Origin: Acidovorax facilis
Lineage (GTDB): Bacteria; Pseudomonadota; Gammaproteobacteria; Burkholderiales; Burkholderiaceae_C
Direction: 5' to 3'
Assembly: GCF_023913775.1 (NCBI RefSeq)
Contig: NZ_JAMXAX010000026.1
Coordinates: forward strand, 1 to 48,773
Length of the DNA stretch: 48,773 bases
Below the pieces are notes generated by a model. The model was not told the DNA's origin, did no database searches, and saw only the letters and a list, made by a program, of their open reading frames with translations. Position 1 is the stretch's first letter, and each line of letters starts with the position of its first letter. The position numbers and the translations under genes are program-made. Shown here in pieces: positions 27,284 through 35,338 of this stretch.

Positions 27284-28669
27284 TTACACAATTTTTTGGA
27301 GGATGACGTCCTCATAGCGCTGCAGAAACTCCTCCTGCTCGGCGCTTTGTACGTAGTGCGCGTCCAGCAGGCGCACGCGGCGCAGGGCCTCTTGGGCGGT
27401 CAGCCCTTCGCGAATCCACCAGGCAGTCAACACCGTGCCAGTGCGCCCGCGCCCGGCCAGGCAATGGACGGCCAGCACCTCACCCTGCGCCATGAGCGTC
27501 TCCATGCGCTTGAGCAGCATCTGGATTTGCCCGAGGCTGGGAGCCTCGTGGTCACGGATGGGCAGGTGCAGGTTGGCCAGGCCATGGCGCTTGAGCGCAT
27601 CCTGCGGCAGATCGCGTTCGGTGAGGGTGATCAGGCGGCTGATGCCCATGCGCTTGAGCGCTGCCAGGTCATGGTCCATGTCGTTCACCACCCCGGGCAG
27701 CGGGGTACCCGCAAGCCGACCAGGCTCCAACCACGCAAAGCCATGGGGCGCTCCAGCGGTGGAAGCCGCAGCCGCGCTGCGGGCAGGAGCCGCGTTACCG
27801 TTCGTGGGCTGCTGCGCACCAGTGGATGGAACAGGCAGCGTGGCGAGCACGCGGGCGGGCAGATGGCCCAGGTCCGGGGGCGGCATCACGCCCTCTGCCA
27901 ACATGGCCGGGTCGGCGTCGGGCGCTGGCACGGCGCAGCTGCCGGTACGCACAAATTGCTGGCCCGCTGCGGACACGGGCGAAGAGAGAAATTCCTCCAT
28001 GCCACGCGCCTCTTGCACCCGCCCGCCTGCCAGCAGCGCCATGCGGTCGGCCAGGCTGGCGGCATGGCGCTGGTTGTGCAGTACCACCAGCAGCGTGCTG
28101 GTGCGGGCCACTTCACGCAGCAGTTCTAGCAGCACATAGGCGTCATAGTCCGAGAGATCGGCCGTGGGCTCATCCACCATCAGGAGCGCTGGCTCGGCCA
28201 CGGCTTCGCGCAAGATGGCCACGGCCCTTTGCAGCACGGGTGGCAGCTCCAGCGTGGGCTGGTCGAACAAGGCTGCCAGCTCAGGCACGCCCATGCGCTG
28301 GACCAGCTCAGTGCACCAGACCCGCACCTCGGCGGGCGAGCGGCCCAGGCGTTCACGCACCGGGTCGGCCAAGGCATGGAACACGGTCGCCGCCATGAGC
28401 TTGGCGTTTTGCTGCACCAGGCGCGGACGATTGCCCTCACCCAACGGCCTTCCTTCGTACTCAACGCTGCCCCATTCGGTGAAGCGTGGATGGTCGGCGT
28501 ACCGCCCGGCCAGGGCGTGCAGCAAGGTGGACTTGCCAGCGCCAGACGGGCCCAGCAGTGCAGTGATGCTGCCGCGTGGCAGCATCAGGTCAATATCTAC
28601 CAGGACCACCTTGGCGCCAAAAGCTGCGCCAAAGCCCGCTGCCTTCAGGCAATGCGCGCTGCTGTTCAT
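27284..28669 (-). CDS. ABC ATPase-dual-specificity phosphatase fusion
   Basis: A 461-residue two-domain protein. Residues about 8-225 form an ABC ATPase: Walker A GPSGAGKST (40-48), Q-loop region LVQQN (85-89), Walker B LLMVDEP (162-168) and H-loop H198. The signature motif LSGGQ is replaced by ELPPVLQ (141-147), so ATP hydrolysis by the normal dimer may be altered. A proline/alanine-rich linker (about 225-310) leads to a phosphatase domain with general acid D373 (IRDHEAP) and the P-loop VHCLAGRGRTGT (C403, R409), a complete CX5R site. No permease gene is adjacent. The ATG at 28669 is preferred to a GTG at 28738. Function unknown; it forms an operon with the Roadblock-like gene. Confidence 0.85.
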   Translation of the reverse strand: MNSSAHCLKAAGFGAAFGAKVVLVDIDLMLPRGSITALLGPSGAGKSTLLHALAGRYADHPRFTEWGSVEYEGRPLGEGNRPRLVQQNAKLMAATVFHALADPVRERLGRSPAEVRVWCTELVQRMGVPELAALFDQPTLELPPVLQRAVAILREAVAEPALLMVDEPTADLSDYDAYVLLELLREVARTSTLLVVLHNQRHAASLADRMALLAGGRVQEARGMEEFLSSPVSAAGQQFVRTGSCAVPAPDADPAMLAEGVMPPPDLGHLPARVLATLPVPSTGAQQPTNGNAAPARSAAAASTAGAPHGFAWLEPGRLAGTPLPGVVNDMDHDLAALKRMGISRLITLTERDLPQDALKRHGLANLHLPIRDHEAPSLGQIQMLLKRMETLMAQGEVLAVHCLAGRGRTGTVLTAWWIREGLTAQEALRRVRLLDAHYVQSAEQEEFLQRYEDVILQKIV

Positions 28670-29006
28670 GTGTCTTGTTGGGGGGTTGCGCCTGTCTGCG
28701 GCGAAAGTCTGCGGACAGAAGGGCGGGTCAGCTTGCACTGACGAAAGAACGAAAGGGCCACCCGAGAGGGACCAGCGGAGACTTCTATTTTACGGAATGG
28801 TAAGGATCAAACTTGCTCGCCTTTTGCGCTCGCGGGAGGATCATGGCACGCGCAGCTTTCACCCAGCTTAACGGCCATGCCACCTTGCAACTGGCGCATG
28901 GGCGCACAGACACCAACCCGGCCACGCCTGCAAGGCGTGGAAACTCCGATCTTTCGACCCGTTCTTTCCCTAATCCCTCCCCGACCCGGCATACCGACAA
29001 TGCGGA
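28670..29006. other. Divergent intergenic region
   Basis: 337 bases between the starts of the ABC-phosphatase fusion and the monooxygenase fusion. It contains a perfect eight-base-pair hairpin, CCACGCCT-GCA-AGGCGTGG (28922-28940), with no T-run, 67 bases before the plus-strand start. AT-rich CTATTTTACGGAATGG around 28785-28800 may belong to a promoter for either side. No conserved ORF is evident. Confidence 0.5.
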
Positions 29007-30851
29007 ATGAGCCCCAGCCAGATCATTGTCCTTGCGACCCCCGTCTTCTTTTTGCTGATCGCCATCGAACTGGCGGTGGGCTACAGAAGGCAGCGCAACA
29101 CCTACCGCCTGGCCGATGCCGTCAGCAGCATCAGTCTGGGCATGCTGAGCCAGACCAGCGCAGTGTTCACCCGGCTGCTGCGCATCGGCATCTACACGGC
29201 CCTGTTCGAGCACGTGGCGCTGTGGCGCAACGATGCATTCTGGACCAGCCTGCCCGGCTGGCTGCTGGCACTGGTGTTCTACGACCTGTGCTACTACTGG
29301 CTGCACCGCATGGGGCATGAATCGGCCGTGTTGTGGGCCGCGCACGCGGTGCACCACCAGAGCCAGGATTACAACCTCTCCACCGCGCTGCGCCAGACCA
29401 GCTCGGGCGCGCTGCTGGGCTGGATCTTTTATGTGCCCATGGCACTGGCGGGCGTGCCGCCGCTGGTGTTTGGAGTGGTGGCGCTCATCGATCTGCTTTA
29501 CCAGTTCTGGGTGCACACCGAGCAGGTGGGCAAGCTCGGCTGGTTTGACCGCTGGTTTTGCAGCCCCAGCAACCACCGGGTGCACCACGCGGTGAACGAC
29601 GCTTATCTGGACAAGAACTATGGCGGCATCCTGATCCTGTGGGACCGGGTCTTTGGCACCTTCAAGGACGAAGACGACCAGGAGAAGTGTGTGTACGGCA
29701 CGCGCGGCCTGCTGAACAGCTGGGACCCGCTCTGGGCCAACGCGCAGGTGTACGCAGGGCTGGCACATGACAGCTGGCATGCGCGCAGCTGGCTCGACAA
29801 GCTCAAGGTCTGGGTCAAGCCTCCGGGCTGGCGGCCTGCCGATGTGGCAGAGCGCTTTCCCAAGCCCGCCTTCAGCATGGCACAGATGCAGCTGTACCAC
29901 CCGCCGATGTCGCGCGCCGCGCAGTGGTTTGCGCTGGTGCAGTTCGCGCTGCTGCTGGCGGGCGTGGCGGCTTTTCTCTGGCAGGCAGATGCGGCGCCGC
30001 TGGCGCGCAACGCCATCTGGTTTGCGGTGCTGCTGACGGTGCAATGGTCGCTGGGCGCAGTGATGCAGGGACGTATCACCGCGCTGATGGCGCTGATGCT
30101 GCAAAGCGGCGCGCTGGCCACCGCCACCAGCGCGATGGGGTTCATGGAATGGCATTGGCTGTTCAAGCCGCTGACGATGGTTTTTGCTCTTTTTTTGGTA
30201 GCTGCCAGTGCTTATTCGCCAAGCGCTAGAGGCCAATTTAACCCAAAGACCCTGCTTCTCCTCGCGGCCGCGCTGGCCGGATCGCTGGCCGGGGATGTGT
30301 TCCTCATGTTCCAGGGCTTCTTCATCCCGGGCCTGGTGAGTTTTCTGGTGGCGCATCTGTTCTATGTGGCGCTGTTCAAAAGCGGGCAAGCGTGGTTTCC
30401 GCACCGGGGTGCGCTGGCCGCCACACTGGGCATTGGCGTGGCCATGTACGCCTTTCTGTGGGCGGGTGGCCTGCCACCTGCACTGCGCGCGCCGGTGGCG
30501 GCCTATGTGCTGGTGATCGCGCTGATGGCGGCCCAGGCCATCGGCCGGGCGACGGTGTTGCGCGATGCGCCGTCGCTGCTCGTAGCGGTCGGCGCCGGGT
30601 TTTTCATGCTCAGCGACTCGCTGCTGGCCACCAACCGGTTTGTGATGCCGCTGCCGATGGCGCAGGTCTGGGTGCTGGCCACGTACTATGCGGCGCAGGC
30701 GCTGATCGTCAGTGGATGGCTGGCCAGCAAGGCCTCGGTGCCTGCCACCGCAGTGCAGCGAACGGGCGTGACCGGAGAAGAGGGCCGCACGCATATGGCT
30801 AGGGACAGGGCTCCGAACATCGCCCCAGGGACGGCTTCACGCTCCTCCTGA
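29007..30851 (+). CDS. Alkylglycerol monooxygenase-like / YhhN fusion membrane protein
   Basis: A 614-residue integral membrane protein. Residues 1 to about 260 are a sterol desaturase/fatty acid hydroxylase domain with the eight-histidine di-iron pattern: H100 and H104 (HRMGH), H113, H116, H117 (HAVHH), H170 (WVHTEQVG), H190, H193, H194 (NHRVHH). The QFWVHTEQVGKLGWFD and SPSNHRVHHAVN segments resemble alkylglycerol monooxygenase (TMEM195). Residues about 385-585 match YhhN/TMEM86 (FKPLTM, then LAGDVFLMF, FIPGLVSFLVAHLFYVALF), the lysoplasmalogenase family. Both human counterparts act on ether lipids. The second domain's first loop is encoded by palindromic element copy D. A short polar C-terminal tail of about 30 residues looks non-conserved. 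Confidence 0.87.
   Translation: MSPSQIIVLATPVFFLLIAIELAVGYRRQRNTYRLADAVSSISLGMLSQTSAVFTRLLRIGIYTALFEHVALWRNDAFWTSLPGWLLALVFYDLCYYWLHRMGHESAVLWAAHAVHHQSQDYNLSTALRQTSSGALLGWIFYVPMALAGVPPLVFGVVALIDLLYQFWVHTEQVGKLGWFDRWFCSPSNHRVHHAVNDAYLDKNYGGILILWDRVFGTFKDEDDQEKCVYGTRGLLNSWDPLWANAQVYAGLAHDSWHARSWLDKLKVWVKPPGWRPADVAERFPKPAFSMAQMQLYHPPMSRAAQWFALVQFALLLAGVAAFLWQADAAPLARNAIWFAVLLTVQWSLGAVMQGRITALMALMLQSGALATATSAMGFMEWHWLFKPLTMVFALFLVAASAYSPSARGQFNPKTLLLLAAALAGSLAGDVFLMFQGFFIPGLVSFLVAHLFYVALFKSGQAWFPHRGALAATLGIGVAMYAFLWAGGLPPALRAPVAAYVLVIALMAAQAIGRATVLRDAPSLLVAVGAGFFMLSDSLLATNRFVMPLPMAQVWVLATYYAAQALIVSGWLASKASVPATAVQRTGVTGEEGRTHMARDRAPNIAPGTASRSS
30183..30242 (+). repeat. Dispersed palindromic element, copy D (inside the YhhN domain)
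   Basis: Core 30207-30227: AGTGCTTAT, five bases, AAGCGCT, with GGTAGCTGCC on the left and AGAGGCCAATTTAA on the right. Read in frame as LVAASAYSPSARGQF. Same orientation and frame relative to the element as copies B and C. Confidence 0.88.
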
Positions 30852-30880
30852 GCACCTGTGGGTTCTGTGCGATGGTTTTT

Positions 30881-30943
30881 TAGCCAAAATTGCCGCCAGC
30901 GCTTCAGCATCAAGCTCAAATAGCTATTTATTTGATAGCAAAT
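30881..30943 (-). repeat. Dispersed palindromic element, copy E (intergenic)
   Basis: On the minus strand: TGCTATCAAATAAATAGCTA, then a decayed core ending GAAGCGCT, then GGCGGCAATTTTGGC. It lies between the convergent ends of the monooxygenase fusion and the ABC ATPase gene, 30-90 bases past the former's stop. Confidence 0.75.
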
Positions 30944-30957
30944 CACCTGCCTGCAGC

Positions 30958-31695
30958 TCACCCACTGGGCGCAGGCTCCACGCCCACAGTGATGGCCTCG
31001 TCGCGGGCAATCCGGCCGTCGATCAGCTCCACCAGCCGGTCGCAGCGCGCGGCCAGCCGGGGGTCGTGCGTGACCACGACAAAACTCGTGCCCCGCTCGG
31101 CATGGATACGGCGCAGCAGGGCAAACACTTCGGCAGAGGACGCGGTGTCCAGGTTGCCCGTGGGCTCATCGGCCAGCACCAGCGGCGGGTTCATGACCAG
31201 CGCGCGCGCAATGGCCACGCGCTGCTGCATGCCGCCTGACAGCTCTGCGGGGCGCTTGTCCATGGCCTGGGCCAGGCCCACGGCGTCGAGCAGGCTGCGC
31301 GCGTGATCGCGGTGGGCGGGGCTGACGCGGCCTTCAGCCATGAGGGCCGGCAGCGTCACGTTCTCCAGCGCGGAGAAAGCAGGCAGCAGGTGGTGGAATT
31401 GAAAGACAAAGCCCAGGGTGCTGCGCCGGCGCAGGGTCAGGGCCGCATCGTCCAGGCCCTGCACCGCCTCGCCGTCCAGCAGATAGCTGCCCGTCGTCAT
31501 GCGTTCGAGCAAGCCCAGGATGTTGAGCAGCGTGCTCTTGCCCGAGCCCGAAGGCCCCATCAGCGCGATGAACTCGCCCCGGCGCACCTGCAGGTCGATG
31601 CCGTGCAGTACCTCGGCCTCGCTGGGGCGGCCCAGGTTGTAGCTCTTGCGCACGGCATCGAGCGTGATCAGTTCGGGGGCGGCGGGTTGGTTCAT
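30958..31695 (-). CDS. ABC exporter ATP-binding protein (LolD/MacB-like)
   Basis: A 245-residue ATPase subunit. Walker A GPSGSGKST, the Q-loop in FVFQFHHLLPAFSALENV, signature LSGGMQQR, Walker B LVLADEPTGNLD and the H-loop VVVTHD are all intact. The FQFHHLLP and NLD features are those of LolD, MacB and FtsE-type ATPases, which pair with FtsX-like permeases. The ATG at 31695 shares one base with the permease stop (TGATG). Together with the permease and adaptor upstream it forms a tripartite exporter energised from the cytoplasm rather than a LolCDE system proper. Confidence 0.93.
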   Translation of the reverse strand: MNQPAAPELITLDAVRKSYNLGRPSEAEVLHGIDLQVRRGEFIALMGPSGSGKSTLLNILGLLERMTTGSYLLDGEAVQGLDDAALTLRRRSTLGFVFQFHHLLPAFSALENVTLPALMAEGRVSPAHRDHARSLLDAVGLAQAMDKRPAELSGGMQQRVAIARALVMNPPLVLADEPTGNLDTASSAEVFALLRRIHAERGTSFVVVTHDPRLAARCDRLVELIDGRIARDEAITVGVEPAPSG

Positions 31696-32933
31696 CACAT
31701 CCTGATGGCTTGCGCTGGGTCCAGCGCCGCTGCCCGCCGCGCAGGCGCCACCGCCGCCAGCACACCACACACCGAAGCAATGAGTGCAATCTGCAATGCC
31801 ATGCCCAGCGGCAGCGCGATCGAAAACAACGGCAAGCCATCCGAGCCCCGCACAAAATGCGTGAACACCCAGATCAGCCCCACCGCCAGCAGCAGGCCCA
31901 GCACCGAGCCCAGCGCACCCACCACGGCGCCCTGCACCAGAAACACGCGCAGCACCTGGCCCCGCGTGGCGCCCATGGCGCGCAGGATGCCGATCTCGCG
32001 GCCCTTTTGCACCACCGACACCACCAGCACGCTGGCAATGCCCAGCACCACCACCGCCAACACCACGCCCCGGATGATGGAGGTGCTGATGGACTGCGCA
32101 TTGAGCGCTGACACCAGCTGGGCATTACTCTCTTGCCAGCTCTCGATCTTGTAGGGGAACTGCGTTTGCAACGCACGCGCCAGGGTCTGTGCCACCCACA
32201 CGTCCTTCAAGGTCAGGTCGAGCTGGCTGGCGCCCCCCGGCAGCGCCAGCAGGCTTTGCGCCGCGCGCAGCGGCACGATCACGGTGCGCCGGTTCAGGTC
32301 TTTCACCCCCAGGTCCACCAGCGCGGTGACGCGCACCGAATCACTCACCGTGCCGCCCGCGCCGCTGGTCTGCACGGTGAGGCGGTCTCCCACGCGCACG
32401 CCCAGGTCGGAGGCCAGCTCGCGGCCCACAATGGCCTCGCCCGGTGACAACCGCGCCGTGCCACTGACCACCTTGGAGCGCAGCCCCACCACGCGGTCAT
32501 AGCGATCCAGGTCCACGCCCATCAGGGCAATGGCCTGCGATGCCTCGCCGCGCAGCGCCAGGCCCGAACCGGACACCATGGGCGACACCCCGGCGACTTC
32601 GGGCAGGCGCTCCAACAGCGGCACCAGCGCCTGCCAGTTGGCCACGGACCGCAGGCGCTGGGCACGCGGTTGGGTTTCGGTCAGCGCAGCGGTCCCAGGC
32701 AAGGCAGGGGCTGCCGGTATGACCAGGTCGTCCGGCGCCCGCAGGGTGATGTGCGCCTGGGCGCCCAGTGTTTTGGCCAGGGTGTTCGACTGCAGACCAC
32801 TGATCAGCGCCGAGATGTAGGCAATGACTGCCACACCTGCCGCCACGCCCACGATGATGAGCACGGTCTGCATGCGCCCCTCGCGCAGAAACCGCAGCGC
32901 CACGCGCAACTCGAAGCCGGGCCAGACCCACAT
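31695..32933 (-). CDS. ABC exporter permease (FtsX/MacB type)
   Basis: A 412-residue inner-membrane permease. An N-terminal helix (TVLIIVGVAAGVAVIAYISALISG) is followed by a large periplasmic MacB-PCD domain (about residues 50-270, including GEAIVGRELASDLGVRVGDRL) and a C-terminal FtsX domain of three helices (SIIRGVVLAVVVLGIASVLVV; GREIGILRAMGATRGQVLRVFLVQGA; the final GVLAAVAPARRAAALDPAQAIRM). The order of domains is that of MacB, LolC/E and DevC. It starts six bases downstream of the adaptor gene stop. Substrate unknown. Confidence 0.92.
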   Translation of the reverse strand: MWVWPGFELRVALRFLREGRMQTVLIIVGVAAGVAVIAYISALISGLQSNTLAKTLGAQAHITLRAPDDLVIPAAPALPGTAALTETQPRAQRLRSVANWQALVPLLERLPEVAGVSPMVSGSGLALRGEASQAIALMGVDLDRYDRVVGLRSKVVSGTARLSPGEAIVGRELASDLGVRVGDRLTVQTSGAGGTVSDSVRVTALVDLGVKDLNRRTVIVPLRAAQSLLALPGGASQLDLTLKDVWVAQTLARALQTQFPYKIESWQESNAQLVSALNAQSISTSIIRGVVLAVVVLGIASVLVVSVVQKGREIGILRAMGATRGQVLRVFLVQGAVVGALGSVLGLLLAVGLIWVFTHFVRGSDGLPLFSIALPLGMALQIALIASVCGVLAAVAPARRAAALDPAQAIRM

Positions 32934-32939
32934 GGCGAC

Positions 32940-34274
32940 TCAGCGGCCCATGGCGTTGGTGAGGGCAGCACCGGCGTCAGCACCTTGCGCTTGACCTTGG
33001 GCTGCACCGGCTGCGGCGGAGCCCGCACTCCACTCCACCGTGCGGGCACGTACGCGGTCGCCCGCCTGCACGGCGCCGCCCCGCAGCACGGTGTCGCCTT
33101 CGGCCAGGCCGTCCAGCACCTCGACCGCGTCCAGTGTGCGCAGCCCCAGCCGCACGGGGCGGGCCTGGGCGCGCCCCTCCTGCAACACCAGCACCGTCGC
33201 CTGGTCGCCCTCCACCGGGCCGCGCAGGGCAGCCTGGGGCAGTACCAGGGTCCGCTCGCGCCGCGCAGTCTCTACCTCGACCGATAAGGTCATGTCCTCG
33301 CGCAGAAAGGCGGGGGCCTGCTGCTCCAGCGCAAACTTCACCTCGATGGCACCGCGCTGGGCATCCACCGAGGGTGCGATGGTGAGCACACGTGCTGCAA
33401 AACGCTGGCCCGCAAAGGCATCGGCCACCACCGAGGCCTTTTGACCCGGCAGCAACTGGTCCAGAAAACGTTCGTCCACCTGGGCCACCAGCTGGGTGGG
33501 CCCGGCCAGCGCAAGGCTGAGCAAGGCCTTGCCAGGCTGCACGATCTGCCCGGGCTCGACGTCGCGCACCAGCACGCGGGCATCGGCCGGGGCTACCAGC
33601 GTGGTCTGCGCCAGGCGGGCCTGGGCCGCCACGGTGGCCGCTTGGGCCAGCGCCAGCTGCGCCTGCGCCTGGACCACGTCAGTGCCCGCATCGGCGTTGG
33701 CCTGGACCTGTGCCTGCGCGCTCAATTGCTGCGCCTGGGCCACATCGACGGCGCGCTGCGCCTCATCGAGCTGCGCGGCGCTATAGAACCCCTGGGCCAC
33801 CAGCTGCTGCACCCGCGCCAGACTGGCGCTGGCCGCTTGCAGGGTGGCATTGGCCTGCGCGCGCGCTGCCTGTGCAGCGCTGCGGCCGCTACTGCGCAGG
33901 CCCACCAAGCGGGACTGCGCCTGGCGCTCGGCCGCCACGGCCTGCGCCAGCGCCGCCGCGAGCTCGTCGGACTCCAGCTGCACCAGCACGTCGCCCTGGC
34001 GCACCTGCGCGCCTTCTGCCACCCGCACCTCGGCCACGCGGCCGGTGATGGTGCTGCCCACATCCACCCGCGAAAACGTGGCCACGCGCGCCGAAAACTG
34101 CAGCGTGCGCACCAGCGGCGCCGACTGCACCAACAGGGCATCGACCTGCGGACCACGCAGCGCCATCACCCCGGTGAAGGCAGCCACCACCAGCACGATA
34201 GCGCCCAACACAACAGCAAACCAGCGCCTATTCACAGATCTGCCCTGGTTGCCATGCGCTGTGCCTTCCGTCAT
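32940..34274 (-). CDS. HlyD/MacA-type periplasmic adaptor
   Basis: A 444-residue membrane-fusion protein. A single N-terminal anchor ([22 protein letters not shown]) is followed by the lipoyl domain halves ([25 protein letters not shown] and [21 protein letters not shown]), between them an unusually alanine/glutamine-rich alpha-helical hairpin (about residues 105-215), then beta-barrel and membrane-proximal domains. The C-terminus is low complexity (alanine, glycine, glutamine). It should link the FtsX permease to an outer-membrane channel. Its start overlaps the ruvB stop (ATGA), so the exporter is read from the ruv transcript. Confidence 0.92.
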   Translation of the reverse strand: MTEGTAHGNQGRSVNRRWFAVVLGAIVLVVAAFTGVMALRGPQVDALLVQSAPLVRTLQFSARVATFSRVDVGSTITGRVAEVRVAEGAQVRQGDVLVQLESDELAAALAQAVAAERQAQSRLVGLRSSGRSAAQAARAQANATLQAASASLARVQQLVAQGFYSAAQLDEAQRAVDVAQAQQLSAQAQVQANADAGTDVVQAQAQLALAQAATVAAQARLAQTTLVAPADARVLVRDVEPGQIVQPGKALLSLALAGPTQLVAQVDERFLDQLLPGQKASVVADAFAGQRFAARVLTIAPSVDAQRGAIEVKFALEQQAPAFLREDMTLSVEVETARRERTLVLPQAALRGPVEGDQATVLVLQEGRAQARPVRLGLRTLDAVEVLDGLAEGDTVLRGGAVQAGDRVRARTVEWSAGSAAAGAAQGQAQGADAGAALTNAMGR

Positions 34275-35329
34275 TCAGAAAACAGCCCGCCAGCCGCCTT
34301 GGGCGGCGCCACCCCCAGATGTCGGAACGCCGCCAGCGTGGCAATGCGCCCACGCGGCGTACGCTGCAAAAAGCCTTGCTGGATGAGGTAGGGCTCGATC
34401 ACGTCTTCGATGGTGCCCGCCTCTTCCCCGATGCTGGCGGCAATGTTGTCCAGCCCCACAGGGCCGCCATCAAAGCGGTGGATGACCGCCTCCAGCAGCT
34501 TGCGGTCCATCACGTCAAAACCCTGTGGGTCCACATCCAGCATGGCCAGCGCCTTGTCGGCAATGGGTTTGGTGATGCGCCCGTCGCCCTTGACCTCGGC
34601 GTAGTCGCGCACGCGGCGCAGCAGCCGGTTGGCAATGCGCGGCGTACCGCGCGAGCGGCGGGCGATCTCGAAGCCGCCTTCTTCATCCATGGGCGCATTG
34701 AGCAGCCCCGCGCTGCGCTTGACAATGCGCGCCAGCTCTTCGGCTGTGTAGAACTCCAGCCGCGCCACGATGCCAAAGCGGTCGCGCAGCGGGTTGGTCA
34801 ACATGCCCGCACGTGTGGTGGCGCCCACCAGCGTGAAGGGCTGCAGGTCGAGCTTGATGCTGCGCGCCGCAGGACCCTCGCCGATCATGATGTCGATCTG
34901 GTAGTCCTCCAGCGCGGGGTAGAGAATTTCCTCCACCACAGGCGACAGGCGGTGGATCTCGTCAATGAAAAGAACGTCGTTCTTTTCGAGGTTGGTCAGC
35001 AGCGCCGCCAGGTCCTTGGGTTTTTCGAGCACAGGGCCACTGGTCTGGCGCAGGTTGACCCCCAGCTCAGCCGCAATGATGTGGCTGAGCGTGGTCTTGC
35101 CCAGACCGGGCGGGCCAAACAGCAGCACATGGTCCAACGCCTCGCCCCGCTTCCTCGCCGCGCCGATGAAGATCTCCAGCTGCTCGCGCGCCTTCGCCTG
35201 GCCCACGTACTCCTGCAGGAGCTTGGGGCGCAGCGCGCGCTCAATCGCCTCCTCCTGGGGCGATGCGGGCACGGCCGAAATGACGCGTTTTGCGGGGGCG
35301 GGGGCGAAGTCGTCGGTCTGGATGGTCAT
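34271..35329 (-). CDS. ruvB: Holliday junction branch migration ATPase RuvB
   Basis: Hexameric AAA+ motor of the RuvAB complex that moves Holliday junctions during recombinational repair. 352 residues: [27 protein letters not shown] carries Walker [11 protein letters not shown]alker [21 protein letters not shown] the sensor and arginine-finger region, and [15 protein letters not shown] sensor 2; the C-terminal winged helix ends [11 protein letters not shown]. It begins nine bases after the stop of the protease gene, which separates it from ruvA, and overlaps the adaptor gene downstream. Confidence 0.97.
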   Translation of the reverse strand: MTIQTDDFAPAPAKRVISAVPASPQEEAIERALRPKLLQEYVGQAKAREQLEIFIGAARKRGEALDHVLLFGPPGLGKTTLSHIIAAELGVNLRQTSGPVLEKPKDLAALLTNLEKNDVLFIDEIHRLSPVVEEILYPALEDYQIDIMIGEGPAARSIKLDLQPFTLVGATTRAGMLTNPLRDRFGIVARLEFYTAEELARIVKRSAGLLNAPMDEEGGFEIARRSRGTPRIANRLLRRVRDYAEVKGDGRITKPIADKALAMLDVDPQGFDVMDRKLLEAVIHRFDGGPVGLDNIAASIGEEAGTIEDVIEPYLIQQGFLQRTPRGRIATLAAFRHLGVAPPKAAGGLFSE

Positions 35330-35338
35330 GCAGCGCGG

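Noticed and set aside
28785..30794. 669-codon antisense frame opposite the monooxygenase fusion
   Set aside because: Low-complexity HRQ-rich translation, and the plus strand encodes two recognisable membrane domains.
30958..34274. Calling the exporter LolCDE
   Set aside because: It has a HlyD/MacA-type adaptor and a single permease, which is the MacAB/Dev layout; only the ATPase resembles LolD.
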